The notes under the pieces are model-generated. The model was not told where the DNA came from. It made no database searches and worked only from the letters and a program-made list of their open reading frames with translations. The translations under genes were made by a program, and so were the position numbers. Of a DNA stretch of 64,000 nucleotides, positions 1-12,454 are shown in pieces. This DNA comes from Stratiolaelaps scimitus (taxonomy: Eukaryota; Arthropoda; Arachnida; Mesostigmata; Laelapidae), in contig JABWDB010000012.1 of the NCBI GenBank assembly GCA_019614645.1, forward strand, positions 6,386,001 to 6,450,000, written 5' to 3'. Position 1 is the stretch's first letter, and the number at the start of each line of letters is the position of its first letter.

Positions 1-183
1 CTCTACCCTCCGGAAACAGATCGGTCCTCTTTGTTTCTTTGGAACGCGAAGGGCTTTTTTTTGCCAGCCAGTCCTGTGGTCTTAAACACCCAGAAGGAAA
101 TCAGGGTCGGAACGAGAAGAACCTTCTGGATTCAATTGACATACGTCCCTAAACTTAGTGGTCCGGCTCACAGCCACAGATAG
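1..183 (+). CDS. Partial 3' coding exon of an unknown protein (runs in from the left edge)
   Basis: Reading frame 1 is open from the first base to TAG at 181-183, giving about 60 residues with no internal stop. It has no start codon, as expected for a terminal exon or its end. The composition looks like ordinary protein, with segments such as FLWNAKGFFLP and RRTFWIQLTYVPKLSG. AATAAA motifs follow at 427-432 and 440-445, a suitable distance for a 3' UTR and poly(A) site. I do not recognise the family. The true exon start, or the acceptor, may lie outside the window. The alternative is chance: a 60-codon open frame is not rare, so the call rests on composition and the downstream poly(A) motifs. 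The step is inference. Confidence 0.33.
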   Translation, partial: LYPPETDRSSLFLWNAKGFFLPASPVVLNTQKEIRVGTRRTFWIQLTYVPKLSGPAHSHR

Positions 184-426
184 CGCTACTCATTGAGATC
201 GTGTGAGCGCGTTTGTTTAAATTCGACGGTAGTGCGGCGTGGACGACGAGCGACTAGACGAGTGAGTAGTTTTATTCGAGAGATGATTCTGGGCACCGCG
301 TCAAAGGTCGACTACAAGGAGAACATGAGCGGGAAGACTTTGACAAATGATCGCATGAATTCCGGGGGACAATATAGAATATGTGGTGATATTTTGAGAA
401 ATGTGGCGACGAGATACTGTGGAGTT

Positions 427-445
427 AATAAATAGCGCGAATAAA
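427..445 (+). promoter_or_regulatory. Candidate poly(A) signals
   Basis: Two AATAAA hexamers, at 427-432 and 440-445, lie about 245-260 bp after the stop of the left-edge open frame. They are the only direct support for a transcript end here. Confidence 0.3.
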
Positions 446-3368
446 CAAAGGCGCGCCGCTTATGTAATTAATGCATTTTGTCTAATTCTGTCTGTACTAT
501 TTTGTCGGTACCGAACCCGTAAGTCGCTTCGTTCTTCTCGAATTGGCAAAAATACCAAGACGAGCAATTCGTTAGGAGATGTTATTTATACGTGTTTCAT
601 CGATCTTTGAATAGAGATTAAATTAAACGGAAAAAAGTAATTCTTCGTCAACTTCTGAATTCTTTTCTGTTCTCTGTGTCGTATAATTGGGAGAAATCCA
701 TTGTTTCAGATAAGCTTTCCGAACGTACTCTGCCAAAGTTGTTCTTTGGAGATATTCTATATAGCATGTTCCTCATCTGAACAAATGGGTACATTTATTA
801 TAGAACACCATTGAGTGATTGTTACGTTACGTCGTGCCTTTTTGGCGTTGAGTGTCCCGATATAGAATGGCAAAATCTGCCGATAGTATATAGGGTATGT
901 GTAGTATCTGGCAAGGGACACTCGGCCCCGGGAAAGCACCGGACATGAGGCGCGATTTATCATGTGAGAGCGCATTTAGACGAATGGGTAATTTTTCTGA
1001 AATGTTTCTCGGCGCTATATATATATATATTTTTTTTTTTTCTTCTATTTATATATTTTAGTCAAGAACATTTTCAAGAAGCAGCGAACGCCGCGAAATC
1101 TTACTTCTACTTCACCGGTCAAGTTAAAAACGTACAATGAAAGATGTAACCATCTTGTGTTAATCAAATGCTGGTGCGCGAACGACCTTCCCGCTGCGGG
1201 ACCAATTTGTCTCATGGCGCTGCAATAACGTATAAATGGATGGGAGACCGGACAAATATTTACTTCGACCGAGTGTCTCACTAACTATTCTATGTTCTTA
1301 GTTATCTAAACTATCATACTCAGGACGGAACTGAGTCGGAAAGCTATAATTGCGAATTATCTAGCGTCTGTCATCGCGCATCTGACGTCCTCCAGTTACG
1401 TAGTTAGCTCTGTCACTGGCTGCCATATCAGATCAACGCTTTCATTAAACAAAGAACATTGTTGACGACTCTTATCGCCGTCGTCTACGTCGCTCTACGA
1501 GGAAAACCGAAATGGTTTCGCTTCAATTTTACGATCTGTTCCATGATCCGCCTCCGTCCGACGTCCCGGAAGTCGACGTGCGAAAGCGTAACAAATCACT
1601 GATTGCGATCACTTGCGATTAAAGTTACCCTTCCCAATTCACCGTACAGTTAAATTGCACACGTGTGTGATTCACTCTCGCGTTGCTGCACGCCGTACGA
1701 GAGACGCTTGTCTAGCTAGCGAGCGAGACAAGAGTCTTCTGGTCCAGTTTTGAGGTCTCACGACGCGGAAACATCGCTTTGGTGAAGGTTTCGGCCTGGC
1801 GTAACACGCTTTTGGCTGTCGCCCGCGACTGCGCCTTATTGCTCTTTCGGGCCAGCTGACTGGCTGGCTAACTGATTGATGTGACGGATAATGAAACACC
1901 CGGTATACCCAGTATCAATAAATTGTTCCGTTAATACAATAGTTTCTGCTGGTGAACACTATATAAGCAGGGATTTGTAGACTGGCGATGACTGTTAGTA
2001 CTATAATCATTCGCTGTGTTAATATTAAAATTTGGTTTGGTGAGAGACCGACCTGACACCGTCGGCCTAAGACGCCGCCAGTTAGGGTGTCAACAGTTAC
2101 AGGTAGGCGTTTAAGCGGCGGGCCAGCGGTAGCCATTATGCTCATAGATTGACGATTGTCTCCCTTAAAAGAAAAACCCTGTCCTAATTCCGTGTCCTGT
2201 TTTGGTGCGGTTTCCACGAACAATAGTCCCTAAATTTAGGTCGACATACCTCTGCCACCCGGTGAGTGACACGCACAATGTCCAGAATATGATCACAATA
2301 GACCGCGCATGATCCTTACCTTTGTCTCGCGACGAACTAGAATCGAGTTTAGTTCGAACGACTTAACCTTCCAGATCGAATTCAGTCCGCTGTTTCTCCC
2401 GCCGTGCTTCGCGAGTATAAAGAAACGGTTACAAGATGTATACAACCTCTCGATTTTCTTGTACTTTCTAGCGGTAAGCCCGCTCACCAAAACTGTCCTC
2501 GCGGCGGGCCGCCAAACAAGAATCGCTAAGCTCTGTGAGGCTCCCGGTTTGAGAGTACGCGACGAAATACCCCGTGAGATCTATTTTCGCTGTTTGTGTC
2601 CTGATTCGACTCGAAAGTCGGCGCGGCGTGTGACGAATATTTCCACCCGAGGCCGGCTGTCGCCCGAGGAGCCTCGTACCTCTGGGTCTAGGCGAATTGA
2701 TCATCCGTCTGGACACTCTGTCCCGAAGTAAATCCACCTCTTGTGTATCGTTTATATATCCATCAAATGTATTTCGTTTGTAAACTGCCTTTGAGCACGG
2801 TCCTTCAGCGGGCTCCGCCTCGGCTCTGCCCGAATCTTTTCGCAGATCTCCGCCTATTTGCATCGAATAACCTCTCGTTACCATTACGCCACTATCTGCG
2901 CCCTGTTTGTTCTTCGGTGTCGATCATCATAGCCGAGTTTGAAGCTCGATACTTCAAATAAGCCGAGGCATTTTCGGCACACTTCGAATACATACGTCAA
3001 TTTGTTTGAGCATCTATGTGTCTGTGTATTTAATAGTATTTTTGCATCTTTGTGAGCATTTAATGATATTATATATATATATATATATATTTGTGTGTGT
3101 GTGTATAGTTAATATAAAATAAGGCACTCTCCGGTTTCTGGCAGACAAAAAATTTGGAGGAAAAAACAGGGACGTTTGCATTTGTAGAGTGGAGGGGGGC
3201 GGGGTAATGTTGCCATGAGGATATGCCCACACACCGTGGACAGACACACATGGACAAAGAACCAACTGTTATCTGTAGCACACAATACACCCAAGTGTTG
3301 GCTCTTTGTTTAAAAAAAACATTATCAAAAACAGCGTGTGCAGAGCAATCGAGTAGAGCTGAATTGCG
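446..3368. other. Intergenic stretch without a supported gene
   Basis: AT-rich to mixed sequence with no recognisable protein. The only notable short frame is 1512-1622 (+), 36 residues, starting MVSLQFYDLFHDPPPSD. It has purine at -3 and G at +4 around the ATG, but no homologue I know and no clear donor, so it is only a possible first exon. A short (TA)n followed by poly-T lies at 1016-1040. Confidence 0.4.
3068..3106. repeat. (TA)n(TG)n microsatellite
   Basis: Alternating TA for about 22 bp passes directly into TG repeats, a compound dinucleotide array. Confidence 0.9.
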
Positions 3369-3476
3369 AAGCAGAATTCGCCAAGTGTTTGATTTTTCAC
3401 CCACTAAAACATATAATATATATATATATTATATGTTTTAGTGGGTAGACAATCCAACAATTGGTGAATTCTGCTT
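3369..3476. repeat. 108-bp foldback (MITE-like inverted repeat)
   Basis: The left arm begins AAGCAGAATTCGCCAA and the right arm, read in reverse complement, begins AAGCAGAATTCACCAA. The two ~54-bp arms match at about nine positions in ten. The inner part (CACCCACTAAAACATATAA and its complement) is perfect up to a TA-rich centre near 3422. The symmetry fits a non-autonomous foldback DNA element, or a transcribed hairpin. I see no convincing target-site duplication in the flanks (left ...GAATTGCG, right AGGAATAG...). Confidence 0.75.
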
Positions 3477-3570
3477 AGGAATAGAAAGACGTTGCTATGA
3501 ACCCTCTGCCGCCACAAGCCGGGTATCATTGCTAATTATTTAAATTAATAAATAAAATCATTAATTATTA

Positions 3571-3571
3571 A

Positions 3572-3632
<61 letters not shown>
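3571..3632. repeat. (TA)n microsatellite
   Basis: An almost pure TA array of about 60 bp with one AAA interruption near its left end. Confidence 0.95.
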
Positions 3633-3634
<2 letters not shown>

Positions 3635-6600
3635 AAACATGTTCAAATTGCAGTACGAACAAATTTGAGCATGGGCGTATTCGTTCGACAGGAGCCAATT
3701 GCTTAATCCAGTTATGATGTCTCAAACGGAAGGTTGCCTAAGTGACTATCGCAACATTGCTAGCTGCCTCTGCAACCCTTCACAGTGTTACAGAAAAGTC
3801 GCTGCAGCTGTAGAGACATTAAACGAAATGAACTTCAGATGCAGCACAATGATGAGGACAGCAAGCCATACCGGGATAAACGCCGTGAAGCGCTTGGGTG
3901 AACAGTTAACGATCTCCTTTTGCGTGTGTGTGTGTGCGTCCCTGCGTGTATATGTACGTATGCGTATTATACAGTGTACACTAGAAGCGAGTCATCACTC
4001 GGAGGAGTTGGTCTGTTCTCGCTCATCCGTTGGTTAAATCTCACTTCGTTGACGCACGCATAATAAGAATCATACTAGTAGTAATAGATCCCAGAAAATT
4101 TCAACTGTTCCCTCCAAGTGTATTTATCTGTCCAAGTGTATAAAAGTAGGCGATAATTGCTGTGCCCGCTGAACGTGGAATACATCTAAGAACAGCCTCG
4201 TTCGTCCGTCTCCCTGTCTATTTTCTCCTTGTTCCTCATATGAAGGGCAGATCTGCCCGGGGGTCCAGGACGATATCCAGCGGACGCGTCGCTGCTCCGA
4301 CTTTCCCCGAAGTAGAGAAGATCTGAAGGAGCGAAACTTAAAGCCGGCGTGCTGTTGCAATGCTGCCCGCTCGCGCTGAATTGCTCGGTGAGTCCGGTGA
4401 ATATGTCGGAGCTCCATGGGAATAACAGCATCGAGATCCTACTTTTGTTTTCGTTACTGCGCGTCCCGTGGTTATCAGGTACAGGTGACTTTTTGGTGGA
4501 GAGGCACGAACTGCTGAAAATGGCGGCTTACGTTTGGTTGGGCACAACCGTTGAGAGATGGGTGATGCCTGCCGTTTCGTGGTGATCTTTATCCGGTCAG
4601 TATCGAAGTCCGCGTAGATAAAAAAGAAAAAAATTAAGAAACGTAGAACGTGTAAACACATACAAATCTCTAAACAACGCAGTACAAAAAAATGGAGCAT
4701 TTTTTCCTAGCTAAACATGCAGACAAATTTCATCGAAATTGGCCTTTCTTAACTAAGCATTTGCAACTCTTGAAAAGTCTTCTTCGTTAGCGAGTGCGCC
4801 GTGCGTCGTGACCGGTTTTTTGTTGTGCTCTCCCATGCACTTTCAACAAAGTTCGGCAAGCTGAACTATCAACTACAACTTCGAAACAAAATGTTCACTT
4901 TTGCTTAATACATAATTAACACATAATTCCATCTCGCCTGATTCGATCGTCCGCCACGTAACATGTGCACTATATTAGGATTTCAGATACGAAATTGCGA
5001 TTTACAAACGGTCTACAATCGATCATGTCTACAATCGATCGCGCACATAGGTGTCCACTAACCGTTGGGTACGTGGGGCTTACCATACTAATGCATGTTA
5101 ACACCGTGACCGTACCCCCTTCTGAAACTGTTGAGAGTGTCCAACGGCACCGGCCTTCCCGGTACAGCTTAGCGTATTCCTTCAATAACCTTTCCACCAA
5201 CCTATGATGGCTCCGCTACCAAGCGATCGAGATGCCGTGGCGGTACGGAGCGACGAACCGCCACTATTTCGTCCGTGGCCCGCCCACCACACAGCAGCCA
5301 GATGTCGAAGGTCTGGGCGACATCGAACACGTGATCAACCTATTTGAGTGAGGTGTACATAGATATGCAAGAGCAGCATCTGCCAGGACTGATGCTGCGG
5401 TGTTTATTCGCAAGGGGGGTGATACCGGCAAAACGTGCCTTGTGCTCGTTGGCGACTACATAAACCTCCATGGATCCCTCGGCAAGTTGTCGGATAATTC
5501 GCTCTAGTTATTGAGCGACTGTTCGATTAGTCATTGAGTCACTTGACATTAGCGATCTGGAGTTGGATCAACGAGCACTGCCCCTCGATGCGATTGTGTT
5601 GCAGCGGATCGATAAATCTGTTTTGGCTGTCCGACGAACCAAGCGGCTTCAAGTTGACGCCCTCATACCCTGTAACTGCCATTGGTGTGTTGGACCACAT
5701 CTTGTCAAGATCGTCCAGGGTTGTTGGATCCTCCGAGACAAACCTTCATGACGATATAATTAGCTTATCTAGAACTTTCATTTGTTTCAGTCACTCGGCT
5801 TAATTACAGAAAGTGTAGGTTACGTAGGCCGAGATAGAGAGAAGTAGAGAATCGAGCAAGCAACTTTGCGCGAGTAACTGCCAATTTACAAGGTGAATTC
5901 TATTCGTTTTGTCGTCTCCACGGATATAAGAGAGCTTCAGCATTGTAGGGATTGAAGCTCGCTTCATAGATCAATAAACTCTTAGCGGACCTCAGCTTGG
6001 TTCTGCCCGATGTTCTTTGCACAATGTGTGCCCGATGTGCTTTGTACCACTAAGTATGGACTAATCCATATAGCATATATTAACATAACATACTTTTCAC
6101 AGTATTTCGAATTGCTATTATTAATATTATTATTTATTATTTTTCGTCTGCACTGCCTTCCAGGACAAAGTTCTGATATTCTCGAAACGAGCGAAAATAT
6201 CATGTAATTTTTCTTAGCACGGAAAGTACTCTCACCACTCGATGTGCGCCACTCATCCATTGTCTCCTCCTAATGAATGGTCTTTGCGCGCAAACGGAAC
6301 TTGACGGTTACATCACACACGAGCAGATACTGTTCTTCTATTCGCCGCCTTCCGTGTCATCATCGTTGCGAGGTGTGAATGTCGTCACAATGAGAACGAC
6401 TCGACTGGTGCTGCCAAGTCGCCAGTTCGGAGGCCTGGACATTTTTGACAATTACAGCCAGGAAACAACACGTAAATCCGTCATATTTCTTCCCGGTCGA
6501 TGGCGGAGATGAGCCGTCGAGCTTGCCACCGTGCTCCAATCATCCGAGTGCCACCTGAAATAATAGGCGCGTTCCAGTCCACAATCGCCTGGCATCAGGC

Positions 6601-8173
6601 TACCTACTGCGCTATTGTATTAGAAGAAGAAGCTGAGAAGCTTCCCGGTCGCATCGAGCCTAGGCGATCGTGACGGGAGCATTTCTCGGACAGCAGCGAG
6701 GGTATTGTCAAGGTAAGCCTGCGTTTGTATGGTTCTTAAGCACAAAAAAAAAGCAGATGATACGAGATAATGCAGTAGCAGTGTGTGGCTGTACGACATT
6801 TCATGCAACACATTTCATAGATGGGCGATAAGTGTCTACTATATTTTCAAAGGTGGGTTTCACTCGTGTTTTTCTGTGCTATTCCACCCTGTGCCCGCCG
6901 ACAACTGTGGAATCATTGCGTATTTTTTGATCGCTTTGCTTTGGCGGGGGGCTCTGTAATCTCTGTGAGGTTTTGCTTCGTAAACCTCTATTATGCATTT
7001 TCGAAGTGTGGCTTCTTCGTTGAGATGTCAAATTTTTCGTGTCGATCTGCCCCTCCGTGCCACGTCGTAATCGTCCGGACGAGAGCTCGACGCAGGGCTG
7101 TGTATTTTGTGCTCGCTCATACTGAGAGGATTAGCAGCACGAACAGGTTGCCACACTGCAATAACTCCTCGGGGGCCCGTTGGCCACTGTAATAGAACAA
7201 TGGGAAAAATCTACTCTTGAGCAGTAGTTATCACAGCCATAAGCACACAATGGCGATTTAGTGTTTTACTCTCATCGACAAATTCGACAAATCGGATGCT
7301 TCTCCTTGCATTGTCTTCCTGGCGGAATGGAGCTGCAGTCTATTTACAAGGCAACTCAAGCTCTCGAAGGCGTGATATGTTCACGTTATTCGCGGTCGCT
7401 CTTCGACGGCGAAACCTTCGCTGTTCGCTCTTAAAAAGGTACACTTTCGCAGGCTACGCAAATGCGCCAATGCGACCGGCCTTGCAATTTTCAGCGGTGT
7501 TCAGTGACGAGAGTTCTGTTCGAGACTTTGGGTTCATCTCTGTTGTCATTGACCGCCAGCCCCGTCGATGCCACTCAGCGGGAGAGTCCCTGTCGACAGA
7601 AGAACGCTAAAAACAAAGATAAGAATTGGCAATGAGATAACGACATACAACGAACAGTATACGGTGGCAAGAGACCCCCCCAGACACACACAGACACATA
7701 TATACAGAGAAGCACGCGCCATCATTCCTTGGCCGCGCTTACCCACCACATCACTGTTGATTGGTCTCAAATCTGAGCGTCAGTCTCATTTAGCTCTGAG
7801 GGCTCCTTCGAGGAGAGCAGTTCCCCTAAGAAGTGGCACGTCACCAAGGGAAAGCCGTCACTGGAGCGATCTGGGGTGGGAGAGAAGTACTGTCCATAAT
7901 GCTCGAGGCGGGTCGCCCGGGAAAGCAGCATGGCACCGTATGCGAGTGTCGTTTACGTATATAAATACAGGAAAGAGACAAGGTCAGATGAAGAAGGCGA
8001 CGACGACGGCGATGCCCGCGAAGTTGTCGCATTCACAGCTCAGTGACGGAGTGCACAAGTTCTCCCTATAGCCGCTGGCTACAACAGAAGTGAGGGATCG
8101 TCGTGCGAGGTGCGTTCGTTCGTTTGCTCAGTGACTGTTCGGTAAGAGCTTGATTTTTGCCGCGCGTCCCGAT
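3633..8173. other. Intergenic stretch; possible coding relics at 5.2-5.8 kb
   Basis: No secure gene. At 5348-5500 (+) a frame reads AAVFIRKGGDTGKTCLVLVG, and at 5542-5751 (+) another reads LDISDLELDQRALPLDAIVL. Both are separated by stops and look like decayed coding DNA, possibly from a retroelement, but no family motif is secure. An AAAATGGCGGC motif at about 4517 resembles promoter-proximal sequence in other animals. Otherwise I see nothing in this stretch. Confidence 0.35.
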
Positions 8174-8194
8174 TATATATATATATATATATAA
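8174..8194. repeat. (TA)n microsatellite
   Basis: About ten TA units. Confidence 0.9.
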
Positions 8195-8267
8195 TTGCCT
8201 TCAAGTGCGTTCGTGTGTCATGTGTATTATAATGTATGCATGCGTGCTATGGTCAGTTGGGGTGAAA

Positions 8268-8381
8268 CTCCCGGTCAGTGTCCCAAGTCAAAATCGCTTC
8301 TGGGTTTAGTCAGTAGGAGTCTGACACTACCAGGCAAACAGCTTAGTGCGAGGCCTGGTGTCCATGCAGGATTTACCTTTA
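8268..8381 (+). repeat. Dispersed repeat family C, copy 1
   Basis: This segment matches 58725-58838 along about 114 bp, at roughly 85 percent identity by eye. The shared blocks include TTCTGGGTTTAGTCAGTA, TCTGACACTACCAGGCAAA and CTGGTGTCCATGCAGGATTT. Within it GACACTACCAGGC can pair with GCCTGGTGTC, and the stem is kept in both copies. No tRNA-like promoter boxes, poly(A) or terminal inverted repeats were seen, so the element class is unknown. Confidence 0.8.
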
Positions 8382-9020
8382 ACCTCTTAAGAAAAAAGTT
8401 GACGTGGAACTGATCCTGAAATGCGATCAGGGCCTATTGGCGATAACAGGTTTACCAAGCGCAAAAACATAGGTGTGCTAAATTTACTTGAGAGAATCAC
8501 GCCGGATAAAAACGATGAAGGGATCAGTTCAGCCGAAGCCTTAATATCATTCGAGTTGTTACTGCAAGTGGCGCTGCGTTGTAGATAACCGAGTTCTGGA
8601 AGGTTGAAAATCAGGCTCCCCGGTGGCCCCCAGGTCGCCTCATCATCTACTAGTACCGAAAGGTTTGGAGGCGAGGCGTGTCACATGACGTACGGGGCGC
8701 AGCTGAGAGAGAGAGAGATCAGCTCAAATGGTGTTTCGGATGCGAGAGATGCCGCGTTGTGAGAAGCCTTCCTAGTGTAACCTTCGTCCCTGGAAACGAC
8801 TTGCTCAAATATACGTATTTGATATATATATATATATATATTTATATGATGAAATGCCGACTATTCATGTGACTGATCGACTACAATAGTGGCAATTTTT
8901 ATTCCTGATCGCCTGAAACGCCGCAGCCGGGTCCAGTTGTCGCCATAGCACCGGGCCACAGTCGAAATACACCGTCGTTATTACTGCTATCGCCGTGCTG
9001 CCGCGCTCGTTAGCACGATC

Positions 9021-9028
9021 TATAAAAG
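9021..9028 (+). promoter_or_regulatory. TATA box of the ELOVL gene
   Basis: TATAAAAG lies 146 bp upstream of the ATG at 9174. A start site about 25-32 bp downstream (around 9050, near GGTCACCG) would give a 5' UTR of about 120 nt with no intron needed. The motif is seen directly; its use as promoter is inferred from spacing. Confidence 0.55.
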
Positions 9029-9173
9029 ACAGCTATAACTAGGGACAAGGTCACCGTATGTGCTCTCATGTTGGTCGTTGACGATAAGCCACACTCGAAT
9101 AAGTTAGAGCGTGTGTCTCTCCTGTCTTGTACACGTTTGTTTCGATAATTAGTTCCTGTGATCGGGCTTCAAA

Positions 9174-11961
9174 ATGGTCGACCTGATGGCTGCCTTCCCC
9201 CGGGAGCATCGGGTACAGGGTGTCCTGTTCGACTACCCATCGTTGCTGTTCTCCCTCATTGGCATCTACCTCGCCGTGGTTCTCAAGTTTGGCCCCGAGT
9301 ATATGAAATACCGGAAACCGTTCAATGTCCGCCCCTTCGCACGACTCTTTAATGCTTTTCAGGTAAGGACGCGAACCCTAAATCATATATATATATATAT
9401 ATGACACAATTGTTTTTCAAATTCAATATTGATATTTCTTCGACAATTATCTTGCTTCGGTTATCACAATGCTACTGGAATAACACTACATAATTTCTAA
9501 TGTATAGTAATATAATCAACATTATGCTCCAAATGATGTTAGCGCTGCGTACAAACGAGCATCGCAAGATATCCTATTGAGTTCCATTTGAAAATCATCG
9601 ACTCAATACCCTTGTGCGGAAGGAACAGGTGACGTCAAGTAACGTAAACCTTGACAAAGGACTGCTTGCGCCCCAAGAGAATTACCCAACAGGAAAGATT
9701 TGACACTGACCGACGTGTGTGCTGACGGATGGACCAAGCCATCAGCCGGATACGAGTTGGAAAAATTAACACGACCCTCTGATCATACTCTACGTATGAT
9801 GTTATCAGATATTAGTTGTGACATGATTATTATCAGACAATAATGTTCTCTTTATGATTATCATATCACAGTCAGGTGTTATGGCTATCGCGTGGAAGGG
9901 GGCAGATGCGTATCGAGGTGCCTACATCTATATATAGGAATATATATTTGTGTTTTAAAAAAATACAAAATTGTCTTATATCAACGTCTGGTAGAAAAAC
10001 TTCCAAGGAGCAGTGATGACTATTGCTCCTTCTCCTCGAGGCTGGCAAGGGAAGGGCCGAGGTACCTGCGGGAATTAAATTTGAAATGATTTAAATTCGA
10101 ATATGACAAAAAAGTACCTCTCGCACTCGACGACCTTCCCACGAAGGCTATTAACTAACTATACTATAATATACGTGACGTAATACGCGTGAGTACTAAG
10201 TATACTATACTATAGCAAAACTGTACTACAGCGATTAGCCATCATCGACTTTGGCGAAATGCGACCTTGGACAAGGGATATTATATAAAATTCCCAATAT
10301 TAGAATTGCAAAGCTCAAGAAGTTCATTAGTGAGCCTTTCGTGAACTCCACGAGCATCTGCGTTCTACCTAGCGCACGACAGTGATAGCAGCAGTCTGTC
10401 AATAACGTGAATTGCTTGCCCATCCGCAGATTGCAGCCAACCTCTGGTTCAGCTATCACTCACTGTCGCTGGCCTGGCGATACCGGAGTATGAGCCGCTT
10501 CAACTTATTTTGTACTCCGCCTACAACACAACAGCCTAATCTCGAGTTTCCGGGTGACACCGAACGTCTTGTGTTCCTCGGTCAGATGTACCTGTACGTC
10601 CGCATACTGGACTTTCTCGACACGCTGATGTTTATTCTATCGAAGAAGTTCTCCCATGTCACTTTTCTACACGTGTATCACCATGCCATCGTTGTCTCGA
10701 CAGGTAAGCGACGACAGCGGACAGAGTCGTGCTCAGCAAACTGGATGGTGTATTCTATACTGTGAACAGCTGCTGTCTCGGCACAGCTACATAGCGTATG
10801 GCACCGTTCATCATCGAGCGTAATTATCAGCTACAGATATATACATTGACCATGGGGGGGTTCTGTGCCCTGGAGCCGCGGGGGGAGGGGGCATCGAGTT
10901 CAGTGAGACGACGGCTAGACGTCGATCGCGTTGTAAACGGTTCACCCCATAGGAACACATGTTTGTATTGACAACCCTGGTCTTGCGTTTAGTCTATTTG
11001 TACAGCGTTGGGCAGGATCGATTGCAGTGGAGTATAGCACGCATGGCGATTTCGACAGCGCTAAATATATTCAATAAATTGGATTAAACCAGACGCTCAA
11101 TGACAGACGCTACGACAACGGGTATCGGCGAGTGCTCAGACGTTATACCTATTCTTCGGGGAATTTCTTTTGAGAGCAAAAATATAACGCATTCCTCTCA
11201 GTGCTTTGCCAGCTGGTTGGGATCCCCACGTTCACCAATGATCCTCGAAAGTTGCTTTGGGTAAATCTGACGCGAATGCACCGAACATTTTCGAAATCAA
11301 AGCAAAATTACTATTAGCGAACACTTCCCAGCTATACGCGTACGATTGTACGCATAACGCACGCTTAGTACACACGTCGGCACGGCACGCTTCCGGCGTC
11401 TCAAACGACCCTTTCTGCCACGGCGACGCGGGAACCGGGTGACGGCCGTGCACAACCCGCCCAGCGGCCTACAGTCAATCGATAGACGGAGTTGCCACAT
11501 GGCGAGCATTTCTAAGGCGAGCACCACTTCTTCTGTTTACAGGCTACATCTACATTCGGTCGGGATGGGGTAACACCCTGTTCTACTTGTCGGTAATGAA
11601 CGCGCTCACCCACAGCGTGATGTATACGTACTACTTCTTATCGACGTATCCCGAAATGCGGCCATATCTCGGCTGGAAACGCCACCTCACCGCTCTGCAG
11701 ATCGGGCAGTTCTTCCTAATGGCCGGCCACACGTTCACCATCATCGCGTTCAACTGTGGCCTACCGCTCATCGTGTTGCAATACAACATGGCCCAGATCG
11801 TCCTATTCATCTTTATGTTCAGTCGCTTTTATATGCATCACTACCGGGATGAGCTTGGCGCTCTGGCCGAAAATCTACCCCCACCACCGCCGATGGTGTT
11901 GAACGCTAACGGAACGGCCCTGGGGGGTCCGCAGGCGTACTGGAATGGTTCAGGACATTGA
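9174..11961 (+). CDS. ELOVL: Very-long-chain fatty acid elongase (ELOVL family), three exons
   Basis: Exons are 9174-9362, 10430-10703 and 11543-11961, joined at CAG|GTAAGG...CAG|ATT (phase 0) and ACAG|GTAAGC...TTTACAG|GC (phase 1). The product is 293 aa, normal length for the family. ELOVL enzymes are seven-helix ER membrane proteins that condense malonyl-CoA with a long-chain acyl-CoA, the first step of chain elongation. Family hallmarks are present: KKFSHVTFLHVYHH at 135-148 with the catalytic histidine box H144/H147/H148; NALTHSVMYTYY at 174-185; and T204-Q207-Q210 in TALQIGQF. DFLDT at 124-128 also fits. The ATG is the first in frame and is followed by the usual short luminal N-terminus. 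The C-terminus carries a five-proline run (267-271) and ends NGSGH, with no dilysine ER-retrieval signal. Family assignment is secure; the paralogue (ELOVL1/7-like or an arthropod expansion) is not resolved. Confidence 0.96.
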
Positions 11962-12191
11962 CAGCAACAGAAGCATGGAGTGCTGCATGAGTCGATGTGG
12001 ACTGCTGACGGCAACGATGATCATTCAGGTGTTGATTAATTATGGCAATACTTCATTACTACTACGTTTAATAGACAACTTCGTTGGCAAGTTAATTCAA
12101 TAATTTATTGTGGTACACAACTGTATTCAGCTGTGCGGCCGTACGTCCAACACAAGTATATTATGTGAAAATGTGTATACATACGAGCAGG

Positions 12192-12242
12192 TTATTATTA
12201 TCATAATAATAATAATTATTATTATGATTATTATTATTATTA
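12192..12242. repeat. ATT/AAT trinucleotide repeat in the ELOVL 3' region
   Basis: TTA/AAT triplets occur in both orientations, so the ~50 bp can fold on itself. They lie about 230 bp after the ELOVL stop, within the presumed 3' UTR. Confidence 0.85.
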
Positions 12243-12454
12243 CACATTCATAAGTACCCGCAGAGAAATACGGCGATTGTGAGCCGCGTAGTCCCTTTCT
12301 CGTCGGTTGACCGTTGAAACTGATGCTGCTCCAACTGTTAATCTACATTTTCCTCACTGTGAAACCTACATATATACTTTCCCTAACTGTAGAATCAATA
12401 TTTTTAACCTACTGTAAACCTACCTTTGCCTCCGTCCGCCTCATCGCCCTGTAA

